Shown: positions 9,190 through 18,687, counted from the stretch's first letter. The stretch is 49,442 nucleotides of DNA from Planctomycetaceae bacterium (GCA_002685655.1 NYXM01000025.1:1-49442); one strand, 5' to 3'. Made by a program: numbers and translations. The notes: generated from the sequence alone by a model not told the origin.

Positions 9190-11409
9190 ATGCGGCAAGC
9201 GCAGCCATTCTTGCTCCGTCGGTCGCTGCCGCTTTGCTGTGCGGCTCTACTGGGTTGCTCGCTGCTGCTGCAGCCGGCGCATGTCCAGGCAGATGCGTCA
9301 ATCGATGATGTCCAAATTGGATTCGCCGGCGAACACAAGACGGGCTATTGGACTCCGGTTTGGATCACCGTGTCCGCGGGCGAAGATCCCGCCAACGGCC
9401 GCCTGGATGTCATCGCGTCGGACGGCCGTGGACTGGACGTGCGATCTATCGACCGGAAGGAGATTTCGGTTCGAGCGGGCCAGACCACCACAATCCTACG
9501 GTACGTCAAAATAGGACGCCTGGGAAAAGGGCTGACCGTCGAGTTTCACGATCGGGCTCAGTCAGTGCTTCGCAAACGTGCCTCGTATGTTGATCGTCCC
9601 CTGCCGGTGAGTTCTGATGCCGAATTAGTTGTTTCGCTGGGCGGAGACATCGGCGTGGCCGAGGCATTGGCCCATGATGTGACCGCGATCGACGTAACCG
9701 CTGTCCAGATCAAACAGGCGGATCGATTGCCGCTGGATTGGTTCGGCTACGAAGGTGTCGATACGATTGTAATTACCACGCGCGATAACCCTCTGCTGGA
9801 CGAATTGTCATCACAACAGACTGCCGCCATTCGCCAGTGGGTCGAGATGGGTGGCCAGTTGGTACTGTGCATGGGTGAGTCCGGCAAGCAGATCTTGCCG
9901 GCACCGGACGACTCGCCGTTGAAACCGTTGGTCGACCTTGTGCCCGGGAAATTTGTCAGAATCGCAACTGTTACGAACGCCGCGGCGTTGGAGAATTATA
10001 CAGGTGGTGGCGCGGCATTGCCCATGACGGTGGACGGTCGCCTCCGCATGACGGTCTTGGATCAAGTGCAAGGTAATCTCGAATTGTACGACGTTGGCGT
10101 CACTGGCAGACGCCCCATGGTCATCCGCGCGCCTTTTGGTTTTGGACAGGTCGTGTTTGCCGCATTCGATCTGGATCAACCGCCTCTTTCCAATTGGGAA
10201 GGTCGGTCACGAATGGTCGTGAAGATCATTCGGGGAGGTTCTGCTCAAGAGAATCGGACTGCCGTGCAACAACAGTCCGGACAGGTTTCTCACGTTGGCT
10301 ATCACGACATGGTAGGTCAACTACGTGGCGCACTGGATCAATTCGAGGGTGTTTCGTTCGTGGCGTTTTCCGTCGTGGCAACGCTGATCTTGGTCTATAT
10401 CGTTTTGATTGGCCCAGTCGATTTCTTCTTTCTCAAGAACGTGCTTGGCCGCATGCAGCTGACGTGGGTTACGTTTCCAATCATCGTTTTCGGGTTTGTC
10501 GGACTGGCGTTGATACTGAAGGCGCAGCTGAAGGGCAAAGAGATTCTGGTCAATCAGGTCGACCTGATCGATGTGGATGCCGGCACGGGTCTCTTGCGCG
10601 GTACAACGTGGGCTCACATTTATAGCCCAATTACCGAAACGTATGACGTGGCCCTGCAGCCCTCGTTGACGCGTAACGTTGACGCGATCACGACTAGCTT
10701 GCTTTCATGGCAGGGTATGCCCGGAGCTGGTCTGGGCGGATTGAATTCGACATTCGCCGCAGCCGCATTCTCCGAACCATATGTTGTCTCCAGCGGGGAA
10801 GCGGCACCGGTGATTGCCGGGCTCCCAATGCAGGTTGCGTCAACAACGTCAATTTCGTCGCGCTGGTGGCAACAGTCCAAATGGGATCACACGACGGATT
10901 TGGCAGCCGACGTGGATGGCCTGTTGCATGGGACAGTCGTCAATCCGTTGGACGTTGAACTGCACGAATGTATGATCTTCTTCTCCGTGTGGGCGTACCA
11001 TTTGGACCGGACTCGCGGCCGTCTGAAACCCGGCCAAATGGCCCGCGCCGAAGACGAACAGCCAAGGAATCTACAGTGGCGACTGACCCGGCGCGAAGTT
11101 CAGGAAATGAAGGATATTGCTACGCCTTGGGATCCGACCAGCTTTGAAGTGCCTCGGATCATGGAAATGATGATGTTCCAGGACGTCGCCGGTGGTGACC
11201 AATACACGAAATTGTCCAATCGGTATCAGGACTATATCGATATTAGCTCCCATCTAATTAGTGGTCGCGCGGTCTTGATCGGACGCATCGAAGAACGTGG
11301 CAGCAAGGTCTCGGTTGATGGCCAGACGATTGATAGTGAAGCGGGACGCCATTGGACATTCTGCCGAGTTGTTTTTCCCGTCGATCGCTCCAAAGCACAA
11401 GATGATTAG
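9190..11409 (+). CDS. Large membrane protein with amidotransferase-like periplasmic domain, partner of the ABC ATPase
   Basis: Function unknown. From the ATG at 9190 the 739-residue protein starts with a signal peptide (PLCCAALLGCSLLLQPAHVQA). ATG codons at 9124 and 9130 would add up to 22 residues and cannot be excluded. The exported region contains a segment resembling class-I glutamine-amidotransferase-like folds (GVDTIVITTRDNP...QWVEMGGQLVLCMG). Two membrane helices follow, about residues 388-414 (VVATLILVYIVLIGPVDFFF) and 425-445 (FPIIVFGFVGLALIL), then a further roughly 290-residue beta-rich part. An ABC transporter ATPase begins 58 bp downstream, so this may be its membrane component, as in gliding-type GldA/GldG systems. 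That comparison is inferred from architecture and neighbourhood. Confidence 0.75.
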   Translation: MRQAQPFLLRRSLPLCCAALLGCSLLLQPAHVQADASIDDVQIGFAGEHKTGYWTPVWITVSAGEDPANGRLDVIASDGRGLDVRSIDRKEISVRAGQTTTILRYVKIGRLGKGLTVEFHDRAQSVLRKRASYVDRPLPVSSDAELVVSLGGDIGVAEALAHDVTAIDVTAVQIKQADRLPLDWFGYEGVDTIVITTRDNPLLDELSSQQTAAIRQWVEMGGQLVLCMGESGKQILPAPDDSPLKPLVDLVPGKFVRIATVTNAAALENYTGGGAALPMTVDGRLRMTVLDQVQGNLELYDVGVTGRRPMVIRAPFGFGQVVFAAFDLDQPPLSNWEGRSRMVVKIIRGGSAQENRTAVQQQSGQVSHVGYHDMVGQLRGALDQFEGVSFVAFSVVATLILVYIVLIGPVDFFFLKNVLGRMQLTWVTFPIIVFGFVGLALILKAQLKGKEILVNQVDLIDVDAGTGLLRGTTWAHIYSPITETYDVALQPSLTRNVDAITTSLLSWQGMPGAGLGGLNSTFAAAAFSEPYVVSSGEAAPVIAGLPMQVASTTSISSRWWQQSKWDHTTDLAADVDGLLHGTVVNPLDVELHECMIFFSVWAYHLDRTRGRLKPGQMARAEDEQPRNLQWRLTRREVQEMKDIATPWDPTSFEVPRIMEMMMFQDVAGGDQYTKLSNRYQDYIDISSHLISGRAVLIGRIEERGSKVSVDGQTIDSEAGRHWTFCRVVFPVDRSKAQDD

Positions 11410-11467
11410 CCAACCGCTTGTCTTTCACGCGAGACAAACGAGCATCCAGATATCGTGGACATGACAC

Positions 11468-12400
11468 GTGATTGAAGCACACGACCTGACGAAACAATAT
11501 GGTGACATGTACGCCATCCGATCCATCGAACTTGATCTTAAGGAAGGTGATCTGTTCGGTTTTATTGGGCCCAATGGGGCGGGCAAGACAACCACCATGC
11601 GGATCATTGCCACCCTGTTGAATCCAACGTGGGGTGAAGCCTACGTCTGTGGAAACTCGATCTATACAAAGCCCAAAGAGATTCGCCGTCTGGTCGGATA
11701 CATGCCGGACTTTTTTGGTGTCTATGACGACATGAAGGTGATCGAGTATCTCGAGTTCTTTGCGGCGGCATACCGCATCAAAGGGCCGGCGCGGAAGAAA
11801 CGCTGCGAAGAGATGCTCGAAATCGTTGATCTCGATTTTAAACGTGATGCCTACGCCAATACCTTGTCACGTGGGCAGACGCAGCGACTTGGCTTGGCGC
11901 GAACGCTGCTGCATGATCCGCAAGTGCTGCTGCTCGACGAACCGCTGAGCGGACTCGATCCCCGGGCTCGCATCGAGATGCGCAACTTGCTCCGGCGGCT
12001 AGGACAGATGGGTAAGACCATTATCGTCTCAAGCCACATTTTGCCCGAGTTAGCCGACATCTGTAACCGAGTTGGCATCATCGACCGTGGGGTCATGAGC
12101 GTGAACGCCGCAGTGGCCGAGGTTATGAAGCAAGTTCGCGATCGAACCGTCCTCAACGTGGCAGTGAAGAACGATATCGACAGAGCGGCGAAATTGCTTG
12201 AGCAGCATGATTTGGTCGAGGCCGTTAGTATGCATGACGGCTGTTTGTTGGTCACATTAACCGAAGACACAGAAGACTACAGTGACCTTGCTTCCGTCCT
12301 TGTCAGCGGTGGTTTCCAGTTGACACTCTTTCGTGAGGAAGAAGTGAACTTGGAGTCCGCATTCATGGCCCTGACCAAGGGTATGGGCGAGAAGATCTAA
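11468..12400 (+). CDS. ABC transporter ATP-binding protein
   Basis: A 310-residue ATPase of the DrrA/CcmA-type ABC exporter family. Visible are Walker A GPNGAGKTTT (residues 34-43), the signature LSRGQTQRL (133-141; third residue Arg instead of Gly), Walker B VLLLDEPLSGLDP (153-165) and the switch histidine in VSSH (190). The C-terminal 80 residues form the extra domain common in this family. The start is GTG at 11468; the nearby ATG at 11461 is followed by an early stop. No separate permease gene follows, because the next gene converges, so the membrane partner is probably the upstream 9190-11409 protein. Confidence 0.93.
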   Translation: MIEAHDLTKQYGDMYAIRSIELDLKEGDLFGFIGPNGAGKTTTMRIIATLLNPTWGEAYVCGNSIYTKPKEIRRLVGYMPDFFGVYDDMKVIEYLEFFAAAYRIKGPARKKRCEEMLEIVDLDFKRDAYANTLSRGQTQRLGLARTLLHDPQVLLLDEPLSGLDPRARIEMRNLLRRLGQMGKTIIVSSHILPELADICNRVGIIDRGVMSVNAAVAEVMKQVRDRTVLNVAVKNDIDRAAKLLEQHDLVEAVSMHDGCLLVTLTEDTEDYSDLASVLVSGGFQLTLFREEEVNLESAFMALTKGMGEKI

Positions 12401-12462
12401 CTTCGCGCTGGTTCGCTTTTTGAAGCAAGGACCGCCGTCGTTATTGCTCAACTCAACAGCGG

Positions 12463-12702
12463 CTACCCGCCCTTTCCGCCTTCTCCGCCTTCTCCGCCTT
12501 CTCCGCCGGCTCCAGCGTCTTCACCTAGATCGCTGAGTTGGTCGCTGACATTATCGTAAACCCCGGATGTATTTTGCCCGAGATTGGTGATCGATAAGAG
12601 GACCGTAGCAGTGATCAAAGCGAGCATCACAATATACTCAACGACAGCCGGGCCACTCTCATCGGTAACAAAACGACGGAGTTTTTGTAACTGTGATTCC
12701 AT
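12463..12702 (-). CDS. Flp/Fap-type pilin
   Basis: A 79-residue type IVb (Flp) prepilin. The leader RRFVTDESG is followed by PAVVEYIVMLALITATVLLSI. It has the Gly before the cleavage site, the Glu at +5 (PAVVE) and the hydrophobic stretch that forms the pilus core and is inserted in the membrane before assembly by a Tad system. No tad/cpa genes are in the window, so it is an orphan pilin here. The C-terminal tail is unusual: an acidic, glycine-rich GAGGEGGEGGEGGKGG encoded by tandem 9-base units around 12463-12510. The start is ATG at 12702. It converges on the ABC ATPase gene. Confidence 0.87.
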   Translation of the reverse strand: MESQLQKLRRFVTDESGPAVVEYIVMLALITATVLLSITNLGQNTSGVYDNVSDQLSDLGEDAGAGGEGGEGGEGGKGG

Positions 12703-13174
12703 ACAGCACGTTCGTTCAATGTTGTTATCTCAAATTAAGTCTACCTCATAGCCGGAGCGGTCACTGTCGGAATTGAAAACCCATCGCTCATCCCCTGACC
12801 GATCAAGGAGTTCCGAGCTTGCCGAGCCGCCGATTGCCCCACTATTTGGCCTCCTGGCAGGCGTTTCGCTACCTCTTGGTAACTTAACAACCAAGAACCC
12901 ATAGACGCCGCTCGCCAAGCTCTTGCCAGCTCCGCTGGACGACAGATCCTGGATGTTCGGACGCGATTCTCACGTCCACGAAACGCAATCCGGTTATACG
13001 GGTTTTGTGCTCCGCAAGACTGGAAGAACCGTGGCATTCCAGCAAGTTCCCACCATATTTTCCGGTATCGGAAAAAGAAACAAGTTGAAATCCGAATTAT
13101 CTCGATCAACTATTGAGTGGAGCGTTGGGGGTGGTTGCTGACGCTTTAGGGCAAGCTGTTTTGGGAGATCGGCA
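12703..13174. other. Intergenic region, no convincing gene
   Basis: About 470 bp between the divergent pilin and epimerase genes. The open frames here (for example 12741-13109 on the minus strand, 122 codons) have no recognisable domain and no ribosome site, and they overlap each other in several frames. The region should hold the promoters of both flanking genes. I see no RNA gene. Confidence 0.4.
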
Positions 13175-14197
13175 ATGAGGGTACTGGTCACAGGCGCGAC
13201 GGGATTGCTTGGAAATAATCTGGTGCGTTTGCTTCTGAACGATGGTGTTGAAGTCCGCGCGATGTCCCCTTCAGCGAGGCATTCCAAGGCGTTGTCGTCC
13301 CTTGATGTCGAGCGAGTTGAGGCAGACATTCGCGATGCCGCCGCCGTCGCGCGTGCGACGGAGAAAGTTGACGCAGTTTTTCATTGCGCGGGGTGTGTGA
13401 AAATCGGCTGGTCGGATCATGTTGAGCACGATGCGATTAATCATAGCGGTGCTAGAAATGTCGCCGACGCTTTACGCGGCAGAGACGTGCGGTTGGTCCA
13501 TGTGTCGTCGGTGAACGCTCTTGGTATCGCGTGGCCTGACCGGAACGGCACGGAAGAGGACTTTGACGAACGGATTACGCCGTGCCCATATGTTACGAGC
13601 AAGCGAGCAGCGCAAGACTATGTTGCCAACCAAGTCGATACCGCGGACCTCGATGCGGTCACCGTGCTTCCCGGCTTTCTCTTGGGGCCTTGGGATTGGA
13701 AACCATCATCGGGTCAAATCCTGCTGAGCGTCGCCGAACACTACACACCTTTTGTTCCCACGGGAGGGGTAAGCCTGGCGGATGTACGTGATGTGGCACG
13801 AGGAACGGTGGCGGCATTTCATCGTGGAAGAACGGGGCGTCGCTATATTCTGGCCGGCCATAACCTCTCGTACCGAGAGCTCTGGAAGATGATGGCCAAG
13901 ACAACCGGAACTCACTGCCCAATCTTTCCGCTTGGCCCCATCAATCGCTGGCTTGCCGGTGTTGGCATCGATATGAGGCATCGTCTTACCGGCCGTGAGC
14001 CGCTGGTGAATTCCGCCTCGTTGAGTTTATCTTCGATGCGGACTTGCTTTAGCAGCCAACGAGCGATTGACGAACTCGGCTACCGATTTCGCCCGGCGGA
14101 GGAAGCGGTGGAGGATGCTTGGGACTGGCTCCGCCGACACCAATTCGCGCCGGAGCCAGCTCGACAAAAGACGGTGCGGTATGGGAAAACGGCTTGA
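13175..14197 (+). CDS. NAD-dependent epimerase/dehydratase (extended SDR)
   Basis: A 340-residue extended short-chain dehydrogenase/reductase, cytosolic. The Rossmann motif GATGLLGNNL lies at residues 7-16. The active-site tyrosine-lysine pair is YVTSK, with the preceding serine in HVSSVNALG. The closest named relatives by feel are dihydroflavonol-4-reductase-like and hopanoid-associated (HpnA) epimerases; the substrate cannot be assigned. The ATG at 13175 follows GGGAG with a 7-base spacer. The gene stands alone and converges with the PEP-hydrolase-like operon. The last 25 residues are basic and variable. Confidence 0.88.
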   Translation: MRVLVTGATGLLGNNLVRLLLNDGVEVRAMSPSARHSKALSSLDVERVEADIRDAAAVARATEKVDAVFHCAGCVKIGWSDHVEHDAINHSGARNVADALRGRDVRLVHVSSVNALGIAWPDRNGTEEDFDERITPCPYVTSKRAAQDYVANQVDTADLDAVTVLPGFLLGPWDWKPSSGQILLSVAEHYTPFVPTGGVSLADVRDVARGTVAAFHRGRTGRRYILAGHNLSYRELWKMMAKTTGTHCPIFPLGPINRWLAGVGIDMRHRLTGREPLVNSASLSLSSMRTCFSSQRAIDELGYRFRPAEEAVEDAWDWLRRHQFAPEPARQKTVRYGKTA

Positions 14198-14241
14198 GAG
14201 TTGCCGACGTTAGCGAGACCAGCCGGACACCGCTCCCTCGT

Positions 14242-15072
14242 CTAAATTGTTAATGCGCAAAACTCTCGGACACGATTGGTGATCGCGGGTTCGACGGGCA
14301 GCCGCTCCATGCTACTAGCACCATAAAAGCCGACGATCCCTTCCGTGTTATCAAGGATGTACTGTGCATCCGCAGGTTCGGCAATTGGACCGCCGTGGCA
14401 AAGGACCAGGATGTCAGGATTGACCCGCTTGGCGGCGTCGTGCATGGCCTGAACGCTTTGGGCAGATAATTCGAGCGTCACGGCAGTTTCAGCTCCGATG
14501 CTACCTTTAGTCGTAAGTCCCATATGCGGGATCAGAATGTCGGCACCGGCGGCGGCCATCGAGGCCGCTTCGTCTGGGTTGAAACAGTAAGGCGTAGTGA
14601 GTATGCCTTGTTCGTGCGCAGTCCGAATCAGGTCGACCTCCAAGCCGTAGCTCATCCCCGTCTCTTCCAGGTTCTGCCGGTATTTTCCATCAATCAAACC
14701 GACGGTGGGAAAATTCTGTACACCGGAGAAACCGGCGGCATCAACTTCGCGAAGAAACAGCTTCATCAACCGAAACGGATCAGTGCCGCAGACGCCAGCC
14801 AAGACTGGAGTATGTTTAACGACGGGAATCACTTCTCGTGCCATGTCCATCACGATGGCGTTGGCGTCGCCGTAAGGCATCATCCCCGACATCGACCCAC
14901 GGCCTGCCATACGAAAGCGTCCCGAGTTATAAATCACCAAAAGGTCGACCCCACCCGCTTCGGATAGTTTGGCACTAATCCCCGTGCCGGCACCACCGCC
15001 GACAATTGGTTTGCCGTCCGCGACTTTCGAGCGGATGCGGTTCAGTATCTCGTCACGTTGAAACAGTCCCAT
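14242..15072 (-). CDS. Phosphoenolpyruvate hydrolase-like TIM-barrel protein (PF09370 type)
   Basis: A 276-residue TIM-barrel protein of the 'PEP hydrolase-like' family, corresponding to the C-terminal half of plant Tm-1. Typical segments are [19 protein letters not shown] near the N-terminus, [11 protein letters not shown], the strand [13 protein letters not shown] and the C-terminal barrel region [15 protein letters not shown]. Its reaction is not established. The ATG at 15072 lies inside the end of the upstream UPF0261 gene (20-bp overlap), which implies coupled translation. It is the last gene of a three-gene operon with the aldolase and UPF0261 genes. Confidence 0.88.
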   Translation of the reverse strand: MGLFQRDEILNRIRSKVADGKPIVGGGAGTGISAKLSEAGGVDLLVIYNSGRFRMAGRGSMSGMMPYGDANAIVMDMAREVIPVVKHTPVLAGVCGTDPFRLMKLFLREVDAAGFSGVQNFPTVGLIDGKYRQNLEETGMSYGLEVDLIRTAHEQGILTTPYCFNPDEAASMAAAGADILIPHMGLTTKGSIGAETAVTLELSAQSVQAMHDAAKRVNPDILVLCHGGPIAEPADAQYILDNTEGIVGFYGASSMERLPVEPAITNRVREFCALTI

Positions 15073-16306
15073 CGAATCGTCTTTCTTTGATCATCTCGAT
15101 CAACTTCTGCGCCGCGGCGTCTGCAAATGCGGTATCGTTAATGTGGTGGTCCAGTTCGAGCAACTCGGCCCGACCATGATGATTACGAATTCCCTCGAAC
15201 AGTGCTTCACGAGCCAGAGGGTCATCAAACGGTTGATCGGCGCGGTCAATCGCGGAGACACCCTGTAACGGCAGCATCACCGTGGCGTTTTCGCCCGCGG
15301 ATGCTACTTTGCGACCGATTTCGGCACCCAACAGAGCACATTCGTCTGCGGTCGTGCGCATCAGGGTGACCGTGGCATTGTGTTGGTAGAATTGGCGGCC
15401 TTCAAATTTGGCGGGGACGGAATCTCGGCTGCCGAAGTTAACCATGTCCGTTGCGCCGACTGATACAACCTGGGGAACGCCGCATCGCGCCGCTGCCGTC
15501 AGGCGATCCGAGCCAGCCGACAAGACTCCGCCAACCAATTCGTCGGCAAGTTCCGTAGTCGTAATGTCCAGCACACCCGCCAACAGGCCCTCATCGATCA
15601 ATGACTCCATGGCTTGACCTCCGTTGCCGGTGGCGTGGAACACCAACACCTCGTAGCCAGCCGCTTCGAGTACTCCTCGGGCGTGTTCGACGCACGGTGT
15701 GGTGACGCCGAACATGGACGCGGCGACCAGTGGCTTGTCGTCGCCAGTCGACGTCTCCCGTGATGCGTCAGCATTGTCGCTGGCCGCGCGAACCATCCCC
15801 GCCATCGCCGCGGCGGCACCGGTCAGGATCTGCCGGCTGATGCGATTGATCCCTGCGATGTCGACCACCGAGTTCATCATCAGAATGTCCTTATCACCCA
15901 CGTAAGGGCGGACCTGCCCCGATGCGAGCGTGCTGACCATCAACTTGGGAACGCCAAGAGGCAGGCCTCGCATCGCGGAAGTCCCGATCGTTGTGCCAGC
16001 CGAACCACCCATGCCAAGCACTCCATCGACCTTGCCCGCCAAGTGTGCCTCCTGGACGATCTTCCGCGCGCCCTCGGCAGCCCGGGTCACCGCGACGCCA
16101 CGATCGCTGCCCGATACCATTTCGTCCAAAGATGTCCCAGCAGCCGTGAACACCTGCTGGCGGGAAATGTCTGCCGCCACGGTGGGTTTTCCCAGGCAAC
16201 CCGTGTCGACTAACACCACGTCGATGCCGAGATGGACGAGTTGACTGCGCACCAATGCCGCTTCGTCGCCTTTGGTGTCCAGCGTCGTCAGCAGGTAAAC
16301 GCTCAT
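15053..16306 (-). CDS. UPF0261 / Tm-1-like ATP-binding protein
   Basis: A 417-residue UPF0261 protein, related to the N-terminal ATP-binding domain of the tomato Tm-1 virus resistance protein. Visible segments are [22 protein letters not shown] at the N-terminus, [18 protein letters not shown] (glycine-rich nucleotide-binding loop), [11 protein letters not shown] and [15 protein letters not shown]. The ATG at 16306 is preferred; a TTG three codons upstream is the only extension. It overlaps the TIM-barrel gene by 20 bp and begins 62 bp after the aldolase gene. In bacteria its function is unknown. The context suggests a small-acid or enolate-related metabolic step, but that is inference. Confidence 0.9.
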   Translation of the reverse strand: MSVYLLTTLDTKGDEAALVRSQLVHLGIDVVLVDTGCLGKPTVAADISRQQVFTAAGTSLDEMVSGSDRGVAVTRAAEGARKIVQEAHLAGKVDGVLGMGGSAGTTIGTSAMRGLPLGVPKLMVSTLASGQVRPYVGDKDILMMNSVVDIAGINRISRQILTGAAAAMAGMVRAASDNADASRETSTGDDKPLVAASMFGVTTPCVEHARGVLEAAGYEVLVFHATGNGGQAMESLIDEGLLAGVLDITTTELADELVGGVLSAGSDRLTAAARCGVPQVVSVGATDMVNFGSRDSVPAKFEGRQFYQHNATVTLMRTTADECALLGAEIGRKVASAGENATVMLPLQGVSAIDRADQPFDDPLAREALFEGIRNHHGRAELLELDHHINDTAFADAAAQKLIEMIKERRFDGTVST

Positions 16307-16368
16307 GTTTGGCAATCGATGCTGTATCGGACGAATCGTTCGAAGTAATGTGGAACGGCAGGGCCGAT

Positions 16369-17166
16369 CTAATACCGCGCGAGATCCTTAGCCTCTTTGG
16401 CTGGATTAAGTTGCGAGATGATTTCTTGCGCCTTGAACGTCATCATCCGCAAGTCGCTGCCAACAGCCAGGAACTGCATACCTTGGTTAGCGCGGTCTCG
16501 GGCCGACGTAGGATCCATGGCATGGATACCCGTCGGCGTACCGACTTTCTTGCCGATTTCAATGACGCGCTGGATCATCGCTTCGTGCTCTTCGGCAGAC
16601 GGAAAGGTCCCGTCGGGTGCCCGCATTTGAAAACGGAGATCGTTCGGGCCGATGAAGATCGCGTCGCAACCTGGAAGACTGTAGATCTCTTCAGCGTTTT
16701 CGACGCCTTGTGGACTTTCCGTTTGCAACACGACCAGGATTTCGTCGTTGGCCCGTTCGAAATATTCTCCAGCCGTGGTACCAAAATTCAGCGAATGCAT
16801 CCCGCCGCCAACGCTACGGTTGCCGGTCGGTGGGTACTTGGCCGCAGCGATGGCCGTCTTGGCTTGTTCGACGGTGTCCACCATTGGGACGACGATACCC
16901 GTGGAACCGGCGTCCAACACGCGTTTGATGTAGTGATGGCTGCCCTCGGGGACACGCGCCAAGGGAACACAACCTGCGTCGGCAATGGCGGCGAAAACCG
17001 TGGTCGCTTGAGACCAGTCGACAGCCGCGTGTTCGATGTCCAGCGTTAGCCAGTCAAATCCGCTTCGTGCCAGGACGCGCGTGGCGAACAGGTCTCCCAG
17101 CGATAACCAAGTGCCGAAAGAGGGTTGGCCGTTGCGAAGTTTTTCTTTGACAGGATTCGTTTTCAT
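16369..17166 (-). CDS. HpcH/HpaI-family aldolase
   Basis: A 265-residue class II (metal-dependent) aldolase of the HpcH/HpaI/citrate lyase beta family, which cleaves 2-keto-3-deoxy acids to pyruvate and an aldehyde. Visible are [28 protein letters not shown], the arginine segment PLARVPEG, the metal-binding glutamate in LQTES and the GPNDL loop that normally supplies the metal-binding aspartate. The ATG at 17166 is the natural start, although no strong ribosome site is present. It is first in the operon that continues with UPF0261 and the TIM-barrel gene, so the pyruvate/PEP-like chemistry may be shared. Confidence 0.92.
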   Translation of the reverse strand: MKTNPVKEKLRNGQPSFGTWLSLGDLFATRVLARSGFDWLTLDIEHAAVDWSQATTVFAAIADAGCVPLARVPEGSHHYIKRVLDAGSTGIVVPMVDTVEQAKTAIAAAKYPPTGNRSVGGGMHSLNFGTTAGEYFERANDEILVVLQTESPQGVENAEEIYSLPGCDAIFIGPNDLRFQMRAPDGTFPSAEEHEAMIQRVIEIGKKVGTPTGIHAMDPTSARDRANQGMQFLAVGSDLRMMTFKAQEIISQLNPAKEAKDLARY

Positions 17167-17273
17167 GGCGAGACCAAATGACGGTGAGGCGTGTGGAATG
17201 AACGGTTTGCAGCAGTTTTTCAGAGCGCACGGCCAGATGCAAGCCCCCGCCGAACGTGGGTTGCTGTGAAAGC

Positions 17274-17304
17274 ATGACGCAACACCGAACCGATTGGCTA
17301 TAAT
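17274..17304 (+). promoter_or_regulatory. Possible promoter of the PCM gene
   Basis: A perfect TATAAT lies at 17299-17304. The best -35 is ATGACG at 17274-17279, with a 19-base spacer, so the -35 half is weak. It would give a leader of about 77 bases before the ATG at 17388. Confidence 0.45.
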
Positions 17305-17387
17305 TGAAGTTCACGGGGCAACGTCGGAATTGGCGTCAATTGACTCAGCGCCAGCTGCCCGTTGAACACGTCCACAGGGAAAATACC

Positions 17388-18617
17388 ATGAAGTCCGCTC
17401 GACACCTGATTGGATTCGTGATGTTTCTGGTTTGCATCTCCACCACCACGGAGGCAATTCGCGGACAAAGGGATGATCCTTTCGCGGCCGTTCGTCGCAA
17501 GATGGTCGATTTGGCCGTCGTCGGTGCTGGAGTGACCGACCGACGTGTGATCCAGTCGCTGTTGGACACTCCACGCCACGAATTCGTGGAACGCAAGTTG
17601 CGCAGTCAGGCCTATTTTGACATGGCTTTGCCGATCGGCCACCAGCAGACGATTTCGTCGCCTTTCATTGTCGCCTTCATGACAGAAGTCTTGGAGACCA
17701 AACCTACTGACAAGGTTCTGGAGATCGGTACTGGCAGCGGATTTCAAGCAGCCGTGCTAAGCCCGTTGGTAAGGGACGTCTATTCCATCGAGATTATTCC
17801 AGAACTTGGGCGGAAAGCCGAACGGACATTGAAACGGCTCAAGTATGACAACGTGTCTACCAAAATCGGTGACGGTTTCAAAGGTTGGCCGGAACACGCG
17901 CCGTTCGACAAGATCATTGTGACCTGTTCGCCGGAAAAGCCGCCACTTCCGTTGATCCAACAGTTGCGTGAAGGCGGCATGATGGTGATTCCCGTCGGGC
18001 AGCGCTATCAACAGACCTTGTATGTGTTCCGAAAAAAGGATGGCAAACTCAAGGCCGAAGCCTTACGGCCGACCCTGTTTGTCCCGATGACGGGACGTGC
18101 CGAAGACCAGCGCGCCGTCCAACCTGATCCTGCCAATCCGCGGGCGGTGAACGGAAACTTCGAGCGCAAGCCGGGTGAAAACGGTTTCGTAACAGGCTGG
18201 TATTATCAGCGCCTGTTGACTTGGGAAACGGATCCGGTGGCTCCTGAGGGTGAACATTTCGTCACGTTCAAAAACGAACAGCAGGGGCGCAGCGCTCACC
18301 TACTGCAGGGCTTCCCCATTGACGGGCGTCAGGTTGCCGAACTGACGGTGTCGGCCAAAATGAAATATACCAACGTCTGGTATCCACTACGTCCGGATTC
18401 GTTTCCAAGTCTTGCCATCACGTTCTATGACGCGAATCGAAAGGAATTGGGCATGTTTTGGCTGGGTCCATTTCGAGGTGATTCAGCCTGGAAGAGTGAA
18501 TCGAAGACATTCCGCGTGCCACTGCAGACTCGCGAGGGCATTCTCCGCATTGGCCTGTTTGGTGCCACGGGGGAGCTTTCCTTTGACGACGTGAAAATGA
18601 CACCAAGGCTGCGTTAG
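17388..18617 (+). CDS. pcm: Exported protein-L-isoaspartate O-methyltransferase with C-terminal extension
   Basis: Repairs isoaspartyl residues by methylating them with S-adenosylmethionine. The 409-residue chain begins with a probable signal peptide (SARHLIGFVMFLVCISTTTEA), so it should act in the periplasm. The catalytic domain covers about residues 33-225 with GHQQTISSPFIVAFM and the SAM loop VLEIGTGSGFQ (110-120). It is far longer than typical PCM (about 210 residues): residues 230-409 form an extra beta-rich part that looks like a carbohydrate- or protein-binding sandwich. The ATG at 17388 follows AGGGA; the longer frame to 17304 would place 28 residues ahead of the signal peptide. A palindromic repeat follows at 18637. 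Confidence 0.88.
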   Translation: MKSARHLIGFVMFLVCISTTTEAIRGQRDDPFAAVRRKMVDLAVVGAGVTDRRVIQSLLDTPRHEFVERKLRSQAYFDMALPIGHQQTISSPFIVAFMTEVLETKPTDKVLEIGTGSGFQAAVLSPLVRDVYSIEIIPELGRKAERTLKRLKYDNVSTKIGDGFKGWPEHAPFDKIIVTCSPEKPPLPLIQQLREGGMMVIPVGQRYQQTLYVFRKKDGKLKAEALRPTLFVPMTGRAEDQRAVQPDPANPRAVNGNFERKPGENGFVTGWYYQRLLTWETDPVAPEGEHFVTFKNEQQGRSAHLLQGFPIDGRQVAELTVSAKMKYTNVWYPLRPDSFPSLAITFYDANRKELGMFWLGPFRGDSAWKSESKTFRVPLQTREGILRIGLFGATGELSFDDVKMTPRLR

Positions 18618-18636
18618 CAGTGTTCGGTCTGTTAAA

Positions 18637-18687
18637 GTCGTCTTTCGCTCCGCGAAAGCACGTTCCTTTCGCGGAGCGAAAGGCGAC
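18637..18687. repeat. Palindromic intergenic repeat, family A (near-perfect copy)
   Basis: A 51-bp hairpin with 22-base arms (18637-18658 and 18666-18687) that differ at one position, and a 7-base loop CACGTTC. The arm core is CTTTCGCTCCGCGAAAG-like, the same TTCGCTCC(A/G)CGAA core as in 3356 and 7053. It lies just after the PCM gene and before mnmG, and could terminate transcription or mark a REP-type mobile hairpin. Confidence 0.8.

Noticed and set aside
12463..12510. Short tandem repeats suggesting a CRISPR or minisatellite
   Set aside because: The 9-base units lie in frame inside the pilin gene and code for its Gly-Glu tail; there are no spacers.
12741..13109. A 122-codon minus-strand open frame in the pilin-epimerase gap
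   Set aside because: No ribosome site, no recognisable domain, and it overlaps other frames of similar quality. Most likely chance.
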